Positions 1 through 8,232 of a stretch of 64,000 nucleotides of DNA are shown here, piece after piece (the first letter of the stretch is position 1; the number at the start of each line of letters is the position of its first letter). Under the pieces are notes generated by a model. It was not told the origin of the DNA. It was given only the letters and a program-made list of their open reading frames with translations, and did no database searches. The stretch is taken from positions 1,860,001 to 1,924,000 of the forward strand of contig NZ_CP158367.1 in the NCBI RefSeq assembly GCF_040267685.1, given 5' to 3'. The position numbers were made by a program, and so were the translations under genes. The stretch comes from Proteinivorax tanatarense. GTDB lineage: Bacteria; Bacillota; Proteinivoracia; Proteinivoracales; Proteinivoracaceae.

Positions 1-1246
1 TCCTTTTTATGCCATCTTCTATACTTTCTTTTTGTCCTGGCATGGAGAAAATTTCCTTGATTTTATCTACTTCTTGTTTATACATTTCTGCTAACTTTTC
101 AATTTCATTTTCAAAATCTTCTTCAGTTACTTCGATATCTTCATTTTTAACTACCTCTTCAATCACAAGGTTTGTTTTCACATCTTTTTCTGCTTGAGGC
201 TTAAGCTCAGTTTTCATAGTTTCTAAGTCTCCACCTGTAAATTGCAAATATGTTTCTAGATTCATACCTTGAGCAGATAATCTTTGCTCCATCTCTTTGA
301 CCATATCTTCCAAACGATTCTCAACCATTACCTCAGGTATGTCAACTTTAGCGTTTTCAGAAACCTTGCCTATAACTTCTTCTTCAAACTCTCTTTGAGC
401 TTGAGTTTCAGCTTGCTCGTCAAGCTTTTGTTGAACATCTTTTTTTAACTCTTCTAACGTATCAAAATTATTGTCTTTAGCAAACTCATCATTCAGTTCA
501 GGAAGCTTTTTCTTTTTTATTTCGTTTATTTTCACTTTAAATGTTGCTTCTTTACCAGCTAAGTTTTCAGCATGATATTCTTCAGGGAAGGTTACTTTAA
601 CATCAACTTCTTCTCCTATTTTCTTGCCAATAAGTTGCTCTTCAAAACCTGGAATAAACGATTTTGAACCAATTACTAACGGATGATTTTCACCTTTACC
701 ACCTTCAAACGCTTCTTCACCTATGTATCCTTCAAAATCAATAACAGCAGTGTCACCTTCAGAAACTTCCGCTCCCTCATCTGCAACAACTAGCTCAGCA
801 TTCTTTTCTTGCATACCTTTCAGCTCAGTTTCTACATCTTCTTCGCTAACTTCTTTTACAGTTTTTGTAATGCCTAGCTCCTTATACTCTCCCAGCTCAA
901 CTTCTGGTTTTACAGTTACATTGGCTGTAAAAATAAAAGGTTTGCCAGCTTCTATCTGCTCTACATCAATTTCTGGTTGAGATACTGGTTCTATATTACT
1001 TTCCTCAACAGCTTTAGGGTAAAATTCTTGAAGCATAAAGTTTGCCGCTTCTTCATAAAACACCTCTACACCAGCTCTGTTTTCGATAATTTTTCTAGGA
1101 ACTCTTCCTTTTCTAAACCCAGGAATTTCAATATCTTTTCTCATTTTTTTGTATGCTTTTTCGATTGCTTGCTCTACATTTTCTGCAGGAACCTCAATAG
1201 TTAATACCCCTTGATTATTCTCCTTCTTTTCCCAATTTACTTTCAT
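1..1246 (-). CDS. tig: Trigger factor, ribosome-associated chaperone and peptidyl-prolyl isomerase (C-terminus outside window)
   Basis: Reverse translation from the ATG at 1246 gives 415 residues without a stop, running off the left edge. The N-terminal ribosome-binding domain carries the ribosome-docking motif GFRKGRVPRKII near residues 44-55. The central FKBP-type isomerase domain (about 150-240) has IDFEGYI and the conserved FPEEYHAENLAGK stretch. The rest is the helical C-terminal chaperone domain, which lacks only its last part (family length about 430). An AGGAGG site lies just upstream of the ATG. Trigger factor binds the ribosome exit tunnel and folds nascent proteins in the cytoplasm. 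It has its own promoter at 1292-1321. Confidence 0.97.
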   Translation of the reverse strand, partial: MKVNWEKKENNQGVLTIEVPAENVEQAIEKAYKKMRKDIEIPGFRKGRVPRKIIENRAGVEVFYEEAANFMLQEFYPKAVEESNIEPVSQPEIDVEQIEAGKPFIFTANVTVKPEVELGEYKELGITKTVKEVSEEDVETELKGMQEKNAELVVADEGAEVSEGDTAVIDFEGYIGEEAFEGGKGENHPLVIGSKSFIPGFEEQLIGKKIGEEVDVKVTFPEEYHAENLAGKEATFKVKINEIKKKKLPELNDEFAKDNNFDTLEELKKDVQQKLDEQAETQAQREFEEEVIGKVSENAKVDIPEVMVENRLEDMVKEMEQRLSAQGMNLETYLQFTGGDLETMKTELKPQAEKDVKTNLVIEEVVKNEDIEVTEEDFENEIEKLAEMYKQEVDKIKEIFSMPGQKESIEDGIKR

Positions 1247-1291
1247 TAAAGTAACCTCCTTAGATTGCTTGTATAATCGTTTAACCATCTA

Positions 1292-1321
1292 ATTATAACA
1301 TATAAAAATCTGGTTAGCCAA
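1292..1321 (-). promoter_or_regulatory. Probable sigma-A promoter of tig
   Basis: On the minus strand a perfect TATAAT (1292-1297) is preceded, after 18 bp, by TTGGCT (1316-1321). It lies about 45 bp upstream of the trigger factor start. The -10 is strong and the -35 matches 4 of 6 bases. Assignment is by motif only. Confidence 0.6.
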
Positions 1322-1435
1322 TAAATCAAGGATTAATATCTCCCTTGATACTTTAACCATCATTTTATCAAATATAAGTAAAGTGGTCAAAATTATGTAG
1401 ACAAAAATATGCACTTAAAAATTTTCGATTTAAAT

Positions 1436-1465
1436 ACAAAAAAAAAGAGCCTTAGCATCTCTTTT
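1436..1465 (-). terminator. Intrinsic terminator of the tRNA operon
   Basis: A 7-bp stem (1443-1449 with 1459-1465) and 9-nt loop is followed on the minus strand by a run of U. It sits just downstream of tRNA-Gly, the last gene of the tRNA operon. Confidence 0.75.
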
Positions 1466-1474
1466 ATTACAGTA

Positions 1475-1549
1475 TGGAGCGGAAGACGGGATTTGAACCC
1501 GCGACCCTCGCCTTGGCAAGGCGATGCTCTACCACTGAGCCACTTCCGC
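1475..1549 (-). tRNA. tRNA-Gly (anticodon GCC)
   Basis: Full cloverleaf on the minus strand: acceptor GCGGAAG paired with CTTCCGC, D-arm with GTGGTAGAG, anticodon loop TTGCCAA, T-arm GGTTCAAATCC and encoded CCA. It is the last gene of the six-tRNA operon. Confidence 0.97.
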
Positions 1550-1553
1550 AATG

Positions 1554-1638
1554 TGGTGCGAGAGGGGGGAGTCGAACCCCCACGCCTAACGGCACTAGAT
1601 CCTAAGTCTAGCGTGTCTGCCAGTTCCACCACTCTCGC
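1554..1638 (-). tRNA. tRNA-Leu (anticodon TAG)
   Basis: An 85-nt class II tRNA with a long variable arm. The acceptor GCGAGAG pairs with CTCTCGC, the anticodon loop CTTAGGA reads TAG, the T-loop is GGTTCGACTCC and CCA is encoded. Confidence 0.97.
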
Positions 1639-1639
1639 G

Positions 1640-1715
1640 TGGTGAGCCATCCGCGATTCGAACACGGGACACCCTGATTAAAAGTCAGGTGCTCTACCGA
1701 CTGAGCTAATGGCTC
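1640..1715 (-). tRNA. tRNA-Lys (anticodon TTT)
   Basis: The acceptor GAGCCAT pairs with ATGGCTC. The anticodon loop CTTTTAA reads TTT, the T-arm contains GTTCGAATC and CCA is encoded. Only one base separates it from tRNA-Leu. Confidence 0.97.
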
Positions 1716-1718
1716 AAT

Positions 1719-1794
1719 TGGCTGGGCCGGCAGGACTCGAACCTACGCATGCGGGAGTCAAAGTCCCGTGCCTTACCGACTTGGCGACGGCCCA
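1719..1794 (-). tRNA. tRNA-Gln (anticodon TTG)
   Basis: The acceptor TGGGCCG pairs with CGGCCCA, with discriminator G. The anticodon loop CTTTGAC reads TTG, the T-arm contains GGTTCGAGTCC and CCA is encoded. The U1-A72 end is typical of bacterial tRNA-Gln. Confidence 0.97.
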
Positions 1795-1815
1795 GCAATG
1801 TTAAGATATTTTATT

Positions 1816-1892
1816 TGGGGTGAGTGAAGGGATTTGAACCCTCGGCCCCCAGAGCCACAATCTGGTGCTCTAACCAACTGAGCTACACCCAC
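1816..1892 (-). tRNA. tRNA-His (anticodon GTG)
   Basis: The acceptor GTGGGTG pairs with CACTCAC. The discriminator is C and the base before the 5' end is G (1893), which gives the extra G-1:C73 pair diagnostic of tRNA-His. The anticodon loop TTGTGGC reads GTG and CCA is encoded. Confidence 0.97.
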
Positions 1893-1901
1893 CATGTAAA
1901 A

Positions 1902-1977
1902 TGGCACGCCCGGGAGGATTCGAACCTCCGACTCACGGATTAGAAGTCCGTTGCTCTATCCCCTGAGCTACGGGCGT
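1902..1977 (-). tRNA. tRNA-Arg (anticodon TCT)
   Basis: The acceptor ACGCCCG pairs with CGGGCGT. The anticodon loop CTTCTAA reads TCT, the T-arm contains GGTTCGAATCC and CCA is encoded. It is the first gene of the operon, about 20 bp downstream of the promoter -10. Confidence 0.97.
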
Positions 1978-1999
1978 ACGTTTTTGTCGAACAGTATAT

Positions 2000-2028
2000 A
2001 TCTTAACACTTTTGTTTGTTGTTGTCAA
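2000..2028 (-). promoter_or_regulatory. Sigma-A promoter of the tRNA operon
   Basis: On the minus strand a perfect TTGACA (2023-2028) and TAAGAT (2000-2005) are separated by exactly 17 bp. The first tRNA begins at 1977. With the terminator at 1436-1465 this defines one transcription unit: Arg-His-Gln-Lys-Leu-Gly. Confidence 0.8.
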
Positions 2029-2122
2029 CACTTATTTTGTTTTTTATTTTGTTTTTAGCTAATGTCGTGCCACAACAACAAAACTAATTATACAAAAATT
2101 ATTGAACTCTGTAAAGTGTTTT

Positions 2123-2611
2123 TTAATATTTTTTTCTTTTTTTTATTTCGCAGCTAAATTTATTTCCTTCTATAGTGACATTTCCATAGCTGGCCTTTGA
2201 CATTCCACGTGGCATTACAGGACTGCCAGGGTTAAACAAGTTAACTCCTTCATATTTGTCATTATAACCTATGTGAGTATGCCCAAATAATATTAATTGA
2301 GCTTTCCTTTCTAATCCATAGTACAGTAAGTTTAAAAGTCCCGATTTAACACCAAAATCATGTCCATGAGTAAGCATGATGTTGACCTCTTCCACTTTTA
2401 TAAGCTCTATTTCTTTGCCATTACTAAAAAGGTCACAATTTCCTTTGACGCCTATAGCCTTAATATCAACTCTTTTTTTAAGCCATAAAAAGTCTTCATA
2501 ATTATCTCCTAAGTGAATTAACATATCTTTACTTTTTAACAATTCTAAAATTTCTTCTAAACACTTATGGTCGCCATGGGTATCACTAACAACCAAAATT
2601 TCCGTAGGCAA
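2123..2611 (-). CDS. yfcE: YfcE/MJ0936-family metallophosphoesterase
   Basis: A 162-residue calcineurin-like phosphoesterase. Metal-binding motifs are in order: DTHGD near residue 10, HLGDNYED near 34-41, GVKGNCD near 54-60, THGHDFG near 81-87 and GHTHIG near 110-115. Length fits the family (about 160-180). It starts with TTG behind a GGGGGG ribosome site, 2 bp after rdgB. Family members hydrolyse phosphodiester model substrates with Mn2+ and the physiological substrate is usually unknown. It is the last gene of the rph-rdgB-yfcE set, equivalent to B. subtilis ysnB. Confidence 0.93.
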   Translation of the reverse strand: MPTEILVVSDTHGDHKCLEEILELLKSKDMLIHLGDNYEDFLWLKKRVDIKAIGVKGNCDLFSNGKEIELIKVEEVNIMLTHGHDFGVKSGLLNLLYYGLERKAQLILFGHTHIGYNDKYEGVNLFNPGSPVMPRGMSKASYGNVTIEGNKFSCEIKKRKKY

Positions 2612-2613
2612 CT

Positions 2614-3198
2614 TTATTCCCCCCTAAGTTCAGGCAACAAGTTTTCCAAAGCTTTTTTTCTGTGGCTAATTCTGTTTTTTGTCTGAAAATCCAATTCCGC
2701 CAGTGTTTTTTGATATTCTGGCAAGTAAAAAACAGGATCATAACCAAACCCATTTTTCCCTTTTGGTGACTCTGAAATATAACCTTCTAATTTACCACTT
2801 ACAGTTATCTCTTGACCTTGTGGGAATACCATTACCATAGAAGTAAAAAAGAAAGCCATTCTATCATCATACTGAACCCTTTCTAAGTTCTTTAATAGCT
2901 TTTTATAGTTGGCTATATCATCACCTTCTTTAGCATATCTAGATGAATAAACTCCAGGCTCACCCTGCAAATAATCTACACAAAGCCCGGAATCATCTGC
3001 TAAAGTTGGTAACCCAGTTTGTGTGCTACCATACCTAGCTTTTATCAAAGCATTACCTTCAAATGTATTGGCATCCTCAACTGGGGAATCTAAATCAAAA
3101 TCAGAAAAAGTACAAAAAGCTTTGAAACTACTAGAAAGAATATTAGAAATTTCCTTTACCTTATTTTTGTTAGCTGTTGCAATTAATAACTTACTCAT
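2614..3198 (-). CDS. rdgB: dITP/XTP pyrophosphatase (Ham1/RdgB family)
   Basis: A 194-residue house-cleaning nucleotide pyrophosphatase that removes deaminated purine nucleotides (dITP, XTP). The start has TANKNKVKEI (the phosphate loop SxNxxK). LADDSGLCVDYLQGEPGVYSSRYA in the middle is the family's DSGL signature, with GFGYDPVF near 150 and SHRKKAL near 178. Length is normal. It lies 3 bp after rph and 2 bp before yfcE, as in B. subtilis rph-ysnA-ysnB. Confidence 0.97.
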   Translation of the reverse strand: MSKLLIATANKNKVKEISNILSSSFKAFCTFSDFDLDSPVEDANTFEGNALIKARYGSTQTGLPTLADDSGLCVDYLQGEPGVYSSRYAKEGDDIANYKKLLKNLERVQYDDRMAFFFTSMVMVFPQGQEITVSGKLEGYISESPKGKNGFGYDPVFYLPEYQKTLAELDFQTKNRISHRKKALENLLPELRGE

Positions 3199-3201
3199 AT
3201 T

Positions 3202-3942
3202 TTATTCCCCTTTTGACAATATCTTAAGTTCCCCTAATGCTTCTTTTTGAATATTAATAAGCTCCTTCACACCTTCTTTTGCTAATTTGTAAAGCTGTAA
3301 AAACTCTTCCTCAGAAAAGGGATTTTCCTCTCCAGTCCCCTGAACCTCAACGATATTCCCTTTGCCAGTAATTACAATATTCATGTCCACTGCGGCACTG
3401 CTATCTTCAACAAAAGCTAGGTCAAGCAAAATTTCCCCATCTACTAACCCAACACTGGTAGCTGCTAAATAGTCTACTATAGGAATTGTTTTTATTTTTT
3501 TTTCTTCCACCAACCCTTGCATTGCATCGGCTAAAGCAACAAACGCACCTGTAATGCTAGCAGTTCTTGTCCCGCCATCTGCTTGTATAACATCACAGTC
3601 AAGCCAAACAGTCCTTTCTCCCAAAGCCTCTAAATCTACAACAGATCTTAAAGCTCTGCCTATTAATCTTTGGATTTCTAAAGTTCTGCCACTTTGTTTT
3701 CCTTTGGCAGCTTCTCTTATATTCCTATTTCCAGTTGCTCTTGGTAGCATTGAGTATTCAGCTGTTACCCAACCTTTACCTTCACCTTTTAGAAAAGGGG
3801 GAACCTTTTCATCTACTGTTGCAGTGCAAATTACTTTAGTATCTCCAACTTCTATAAGTACAGATCCCTCAGCATGTTTAATAAAATTCCTTGTTATTCT
3901 AACTGATCTTAACTGATTTTTTTCTCTGTCATCAATACGCAT
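3202..3942 (-). CDS. rph: Ribonuclease PH, phosphorolytic tRNA 3'-end trimming
   Basis: A 246-residue phosphorolytic 3'-5' exoribonuclease that matures tRNA 3' ends. Hallmarks include the N-terminal R-D-R-KNQLR stretch, [34 protein letters not shown], the substrate arginines in [19 protein letters not shown], and [18 protein letters not shown]. The length matches the family. An ATG follows a ribosome site in the 10-bp gap after the P-loop/SAD gene. A tRNA operon lies downstream, but under its own promoter. Confidence 0.97.
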   Translation of the reverse strand: MRIDDREKNQLRSVRITRNFIKHAEGSVLIEVGDTKVICTATVDEKVPPFLKGEGKGWVTAEYSMLPRATGNRNIREAAKGKQSGRTLEIQRLIGRALRSVVDLEALGERTVWLDCDVIQADGGTRTASITGAFVALADAMQGLVEEKKIKTIPIVDYLAATSVGLVDGEILLDLAFVEDSSAAVDMNIVITGKGNIVEVQGTGEENPFSEEEFLQLYKLAKEGVKELINIQKEALGELKILSKGE

Positions 3943-3952
3943 ATTATGCCTC

Positions 3953-4861
3953 CTATTTTAATAATTCTAAACCTGACTGCTCTGAACCTATGAGACCAGC
4001 CAAAAGATATTGTTGGTTTAAAGTATCCCACTTAAAGTCCTTTATCAAGTAAAATCCTGATATATCCCCTGTTTTTTTTACATGGATACGAGGACCTGTA
4101 CATGGAAATACGATATCTTCTCCAATATTAATATGTTCATCATCATGATGAGAAATACTTAAATTAGCATCAATTAATTCCTTAACTTTTTGCTCTAATT
4201 CGATTAAGTCTATATTAGGTTTAGTTTTAAATTCTAAAACAAATCCATGTTTAATATCACTATGATATGTTGGTCTGTCAAACCCCATATCCATCAACAC
4301 CAAAGAGGTTAGATCCTCAGCAGTGTGGGCCATTTTTCTGTATTTTATTGAATTAAAAACAATATCGCCAATTTCTTTAGCTTCCGGACCAAATACCCCT
4401 GGCCTTGTTATTATAACTTCCTCTCCAACACCTATAAGAACTTCGGCGTTAAAGCCTAAGTGAGGGTATAACAGATCAAAGTGTTCTACAATAACCCTCT
4501 TACCTTGTGATACAGCTTCTTTGATAGCTTCAGCTAACTCCCACGTCTGTGTAAAAGCCGACTCAAATCTTACGTCAAGATGGTATGTATGAGAACGAAA
4601 ATGTCCTTTTTGATACTGATGAAGTAGGGGTAACGGCCTTACATTTATACCTTCGTCGTCATTGGTCAACTCCAGCCCAGGAAAAATACCTCTAATTAAA
4701 ATTGATTTGCCTGCTCCCGAGTCTCCTATAAATCCTATAATATTATCATTAGGACTGATATATCTTTGGCTAAGATGATTACCCAGCCCTTGCAATCTAT
4801 GTTTTCCCCTTGGCGCAAAGTATGTAGCATGCATCAAATATTGATGGGTAGATGAATTCAT
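3953..4861 (-). CDS. P-loop protein with alanyl-tRNA synthetase second-additional-domain-like C-terminus
   Basis: Using the ATG at 4861, which has AGGAGGTG six bases upstream (a longer frame begins at 4882 without a good site), the protein has 302 residues. A Walker A motif GDSGAGKS lies near residues 46-53 and is followed by the acidic ELTNDDEG. The C-terminal half has histidines in [13 protein letters not shown] and the CTGPRIH motif, reminiscent of the zinc-binding SAD of alanyl-tRNA synthetase. There is no aminoacylation domain. The reaction is unknown. It lies directly before rph and after the fumarase-type hydratase terminator, suggesting a link to either RNA processing or the glutamate pathway; neither is proven. 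Confidence 0.7.
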   Translation of the reverse strand: MNSSTHQYLMHATYFAPRGKHRLQGLGNHLSQRYISPNDNIIGFIGDSGAGKSILIRGIFPGLELTNDDEGINVRPLPLLHQYQKGHFRSHTYHLDVRFESAFTQTWELAEAIKEAVSQGKRVIVEHFDLLYPHLGFNAEVLIGVGEEVIITRPGVFGPEAKEIGDIVFNSIKYRKMAHTAEDLTSLVLMDMGFDRPTYHSDIKHGFVLEFKTKPNIDLIELEQKVKELIDANLSISHHDDEHINIGEDIVFPCTGPRIHVKKTGDISGFYLIKDFKWDTLNQQYLLAGLIGSEQSGLELLK

Positions 4862-4996
4862 TGTCGACACCTCCTTTTGCAATTATACATTATTTAAGCA
4901 TCTTTTTCCACAAAAAGTGTAAGTAATGTCGCTTTCCTAAAGCTTTTACAGGTCGTTGTCCTGTAATAAAGAATACTTAGTACTTAGGATTATAAC

Positions 4997-5049
4997 AAAA
5001 AAGGACTGTCTTAAGCAGAAATAATATCGCCTGCAAAGACAGCCCTTTT
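4997..5049 (-). terminator. Intrinsic terminator after the mesaconase/fumarase genes
   Basis: A long stem with G-U pairs (about 4997-5010 with 5036-5049) ends on the minus strand in a run of U. It lies immediately after the beta subunit gene and before the P-loop/SAD gene, so it probably ends the glutamate-pathway transcript. Confidence 0.75.
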
Positions 5050-5051
5050 AA

Positions 5052-5606
5052 CTATTTTAATAAATAATTATTTTTACCTTGTTTATAAAAATCATTTCCA
5101 TTACTGTCCACTGCTACGATTAGAGGTAATTTTTCAACCTCCATCTTTCTAACACCTTCCGCTCCTAAATCATCGTATGCTATTATTTCACTTTTTTTAA
5201 TCCGCTTTGCTATCAAGGCTGCAGCACCACCTACTGCACTAAAATAAACACCCTTATTCGCCACTATACTATCTATAACTTTTTGATTTCTCTGCCCTTT
5301 TCCTATCATCGCCTTTAAACCACATTCCAATAATTGTGGAGTGTACTTATCCATTCGACCACTTGTTGTTGGCCCTGCGGAACCTATTATCTGCCCAGGC
5401 TTTGCCGGGCATGGGCCAACGTAATAAATAACCTGCCCCTTTATATCGAAGGGCAATTTTTCACCCTTTTGAAGCGACTCAACAAACCTCTTATGTGCAG
5501 CATCTCTTGCTGAATAAATAGTCCCTGTTATTTCTACTAAATCTCCTGCCTTTAGTTTGGATGTTACTTCTTCTTTTAAAGGGGTCGTTAATTCCGTAAT
5601 ATTCAT
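5052..5606 (-). CDS. Class I fumarase-type hydro-lyase, beta subunit (probable mesaconase/fumarase)
   Basis: A 184-residue TtdB/FumA C-terminal family protein. Motifs include DLVEITGTIYSARDAAHKRF, the GQVIYYVGPCPAKPGQIIGSAGPTTSGRMD core, MIGKGQR and a C-terminal DSNGNDFYKQG. It forms the Fe-S hydratase with the alpha subunit encoded 16 bp upstream. Such two-subunit enzymes act on fumarate, L-tartrate or mesaconate and cannot be separated by sequence alone. The location in a methylaspartate gene set suggests hydration of mesaconate to (S)-citramalate, with possible fumarase activity. Confidence 0.88.
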   Translation of the reverse strand: MNITELTTPLKEEVTSKLKAGDLVEITGTIYSARDAAHKRFVESLQKGEKLPFDIKGQVIYYVGPCPAKPGQIIGSAGPTTSGRMDKYTPQLLECGLKAMIGKGQRNQKVIDSIVANKGVYFSAVGGAAALIAKRIKKSEIIAYDDLGAEGVRKMEVEKLPLIVAVDSNGNDFYKQGKNNYLLK

Positions 5607-5621
5607 ATATAAATCCCCCTT

Positions 5622-6464
5622 CTAAATAGTTTTCGTGGCATGCCTTGTAGCGTGGCAATTAATGTTAACTGCTACAGGCAATCCCGCTATATGAGTTGGG
5701 TAATATTCTATATTTACACCTATGGCTGTAGTTTTACCACCAAATCCTTGAGGCCCAATACCTAATTCGTTTATTTTAGTTAAAAGCTCCTCTTCTAACT
5801 GCTGATAAAACTGATTAACAGAAGGTTGATTTATGGGGCGTACTGCGGCTTTTTTAGCTAACAAAGCTGCTTTTTCCATAGTCCCTCCTAAACCTATTCC
5901 AACAACAATAGGTGGGCATGGATTACCTCCTGCTTTTTCCACAGAATCTAGCACAAAATCTATTACTCCTTCTTTACCATCGGCTGGCTTAAGCATTTTT
6001 AGAGTACTCATATTTTCGCTACCAAAACCTTTAGGTGCAACAGTTAGTTTCACTTGTTCTCCTTCTGTTAACTCTACATGTAGTATTGCGGGAGTATTAT
6101 CTTTAGTGTTCTCCCTATTTAATGGATCTTGAACAACAGACTTCCTTAGATATCCCTCTTTATAACCTTGTCTTACACCTTCGTTTATCGCCTCTTCAAG
6201 ACCTCCTCCAACTATAGCAACTTTCCTGCCTAACTCAACAAAAATAACCGCCATACCAGTATCTTGACATATAGGCATTTGCTCTCGTGCAGCTATTTCA
6301 CTGTTTTCAATAATTTGGCTTAGTAAGCTTTTAGCCAGTTTGTCATCCTCACTTTCAACCCCTGTTGCTAGTCCATCTTTTATGTCGTCTGCTAAAACAT
6401 AATTGCATGAAATAACCATTTCTTTGATTTCTCTTGTTATATCAGAAACATGGACTTCTCTCAA
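5622..6464 (-). CDS. Class I fumarase-type hydro-lyase, alpha subunit (probable mesaconase/fumarase)
   Basis: Family TtdA/FumA N-terminal domain, 280 residues from the TTG at 6464. That start has GGAAGG eight bases upstream, and its first bases overlap the TGA of the DUF4387 gene (TTGA overlap), implying translational coupling; a frame-extending ATG at 6485 is less likely. Cluster-ligand cysteines are visible in QMPICQDTG, GGNPCPP and INCHATRH. The sequence GIGLGGTMEKAALLAKKA is typical of the family. It partners the beta subunit downstream. The substrate is inferred from context to be mesaconate and/or fumarate. Confidence 0.88.
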   Translation of the reverse strand: MREVHVSDITREIKEMVISCNYVLADDIKDGLATGVESEDDKLAKSLLSQIIENSEIAAREQMPICQDTGMAVIFVELGRKVAIVGGGLEEAINEGVRQGYKEGYLRKSVVQDPLNRENTKDNTPAILHVELTEGEQVKLTVAPKGFGSENMSTLKMLKPADGKEGVIDFVLDSVEKAGGNPCPPIVVGIGLGGTMEKAALLAKKAAVRPINQPSVNQFYQQLEEELLTKINELGIGPQGFGGKTTAIGVNIEYYPTHIAGLPVAVNINCHATRHATKTI

Positions 6465-6799
6465 GAAATATCCCTTCCTTTCCACGGAATTTCTATATTT
6501 AATAGGGGACCATGTTGTTGAGCTCCATAAACATCTGTCTCCCCTATATCACCTGCTGCAATAGGCCGAACTATTGTAGCTTTTATTGCTTTAGATGGCG
6601 AATAGGGCACAACTGAAATAACTTTACTTTTATCAATGTTGTAAAGTTCAGCAATCAATTCTTCCGTGATATAATTGTTCTTCACCACATATTCAAATAT
6701 ATCTTCAGACTTAAAAATCAAATCAAAGGTCAGCTCGTAAGGTCCTGCATTTTTACTTCGTATAACTGTAGTTAATTCTGTTATGTTAATCTTGCTCAT
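6461..6799 (-). CDS. DUF4387 family protein
   Basis: A 112-residue DUF4387 protein. Recognisable blocks are IRSKNAGPYELTFDLIF near the start and AQQHGPLLNIEIP at the end. It begins right after the AtuA-like gene and its stop overlaps the start of the hydratase alpha gene. DUF4387 proteins are typically encoded beside AtuA-like (DUF1446) proteins. No reaction is assigned. The conserved pairing suggests a complex or consecutive steps on a carboxylic acid or its CoA ester. Confidence 0.85.
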   Translation of the reverse strand: MSKINITELTTVIRSKNAGPYELTFDLIFKSEDIFEYVVKNNYITEELIAELYNIDKSKVISVVPYSPSKAIKATIVRPIAAGDIGETDVYGAQQHGPLLNIEIPWKGRDIS

Positions 6800-8173
6800 T
6801 TATTCTACCCCCTTTTTGTAGTCTTGCAACCGACGAGTATCAAAAAGATTTTCAGGGTCAATATTCTTTAGCAAATGCTGAATAGTAAACTGGTATACAT
6901 CTCCTGCATAAATATCAGATGGAGAATAAGGAAATGCCAAGTTTCCTGCAGTCGCTTTTCTATTTTCGTAACCATAATGCAGCATGGTCGATCTAGTAAA
7001 ACTACAAATTGTGTCAGCTACTTCTTTTGTTTGAGCCACCACATCAATAACTAAACCTAGTTCATGACTTGTCGGAGTCAAATTAGGTTCTAACGCCCCC
7101 ATTACACCGTTTTTCCCATATACATGAAAGTTTAATGTATATTCATAGTTTCCATCTTGAAAGTTATCTTTTACTTGAAGCTCTACCTCTTTAATAATAT
7201 CGTCTATTTGTTTTATCATAATTGGATCTCTAGTCCCTGCTATAGATATAGTTCTTTTACCCACAGAAGCAGCACCTTCTAGCTTAATAGTATATTCATC
7301 CGCCGGTTCAAAGCGACTTCCTTTAACTTTCACTCTTCTGTCATCAAGCTGTTGATAAGTGGTTTCTTTTAGATTTAATGTACCTCCAGGCCCTGGCAAA
7401 AGGAAAGGATTAGTTTTCTCATATAAACTATGAGCTGCTACTGAGTCAGTAGTACAACTCCTCTGATCATTCATAGGTTCTAAAATAAAATAGTCTTCAC
7501 CTAAAGTTCCTAACATTGCATCTCTGCCGCTTCCAGGAGATGCAGCTATCGAGGCACATTCTAGTATTTTGCCCATATGCATAGCAAGTCCAGAATCATA
7601 TCCTAATTTTATTGGGTGTGCTGCAAATACTGCAGGATCATAAGCGCGCCCAGCCACAATAACATCTGCCCCCATATCTATTGCTTTTATAAAAGGTTCT
7701 ACACCCATTTGTCCAACGATATTAGTGCTTTCTTTTATGATTTCTGCATTTATCTCTTTTGCTGGAAATAGGGGTACTATATCATTTTTCTCCAACTTAT
7801 CGACTAAGTAACTTTTATCAAGCTGTGAATTTATTACTACAACTTTTAAGTCCAGCTTTTCTTCAGCTAATATTTCTTCTATTATTTCAACATTCCAATC
7901 TAAGTGCTCCTTACCTCCTGCTCCTCCTGCACTTCCAATAGAAACGGGAATATTTTGTTTTTTCGCTGCTTTTAACATAAACCTAAGATCCCTTTTAACT
8001 GCAGTCCGGTCAGTAAAAGATTTGCCAGCTCCAAGATAATAAGGGCCTGGATCTACAGAGCCTGCATCTACTGCAATTAAATCTGGACTTTTATCCATTC
8101 CTTTTTTAAATGACTCTACTGGAAATCCATACCCTAATATAGCCGTAGGTGCAAGAATTTTAAACTCCTTCAT
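6800..8173 (-). CDS. AtuA-like acyclic terpene utilization family protein (DUF1446)
   Basis: A 457-residue protein of the DUF1446/AtuA family. Visible blocks are AVDAGSVDPGPYYLGAG near residue 35, SIGSAGGAGG near 82, ADVIVAGRAYDPAVFAAHP in the middle and the glycine-rich LLPGPGGTLNL. AtuA is needed for acyclic terpene catabolism in Pseudomonas, but its chemistry is unsettled. Here it sits in the methylaspartate gene set, so a terpene role is unlikely. A role after citramalate or in CoA-ester handling is possible but speculative. It starts at ATG behind an AGGAGG site. Confidence 0.85.
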   Translation of the reverse strand: MKEFKILAPTAILGYGFPVESFKKGMDKSPDLIAVDAGSVDPGPYYLGAGKSFTDRTAVKRDLRFMLKAAKKQNIPVSIGSAGGAGGKEHLDWNVEIIEEILAEEKLDLKVVVINSQLDKSYLVDKLEKNDIVPLFPAKEINAEIIKESTNIVGQMGVEPFIKAIDMGADVIVAGRAYDPAVFAAHPIKLGYDSGLAMHMGKILECASIAASPGSGRDAMLGTLGEDYFILEPMNDQRSCTTDSVAAHSLYEKTNPFLLPGPGGTLNLKETTYQQLDDRRVKVKGSRFEPADEYTIKLEGAASVGKRTISIAGTRDPIMIKQIDDIIKEVELQVKDNFQDGNYEYTLNFHVYGKNGVMGALEPNLTPTSHELGLVIDVVAQTKEVADTICSFTRSTMLHYGYENRKATAGNLAFPYSPSDIYAGDVYQFTIQHLLKNIDPENLFDTRRLQDYKKGVE

Positions 8174-8232
8174 TTTTATAGCCTCCTTAAAGCTTTATGC
8201 CTCGTTTATAAAAAGTAATTTCGTAAACTACA

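Noticed and set aside
1393-1665. Open frames on both strands over the tRNA genes
   Set aside because: They run through tRNA-Gly and tRNA-Leu, whose cloverleaves are complete.
5622-6485. Plain fumarase call for the two-subunit hydratase
   Set aside because: Class I hydratases for fumarate, tartrate and mesaconate look alike; the methylaspartate context favours mesaconate, so a bare fumarase name would be too specific.
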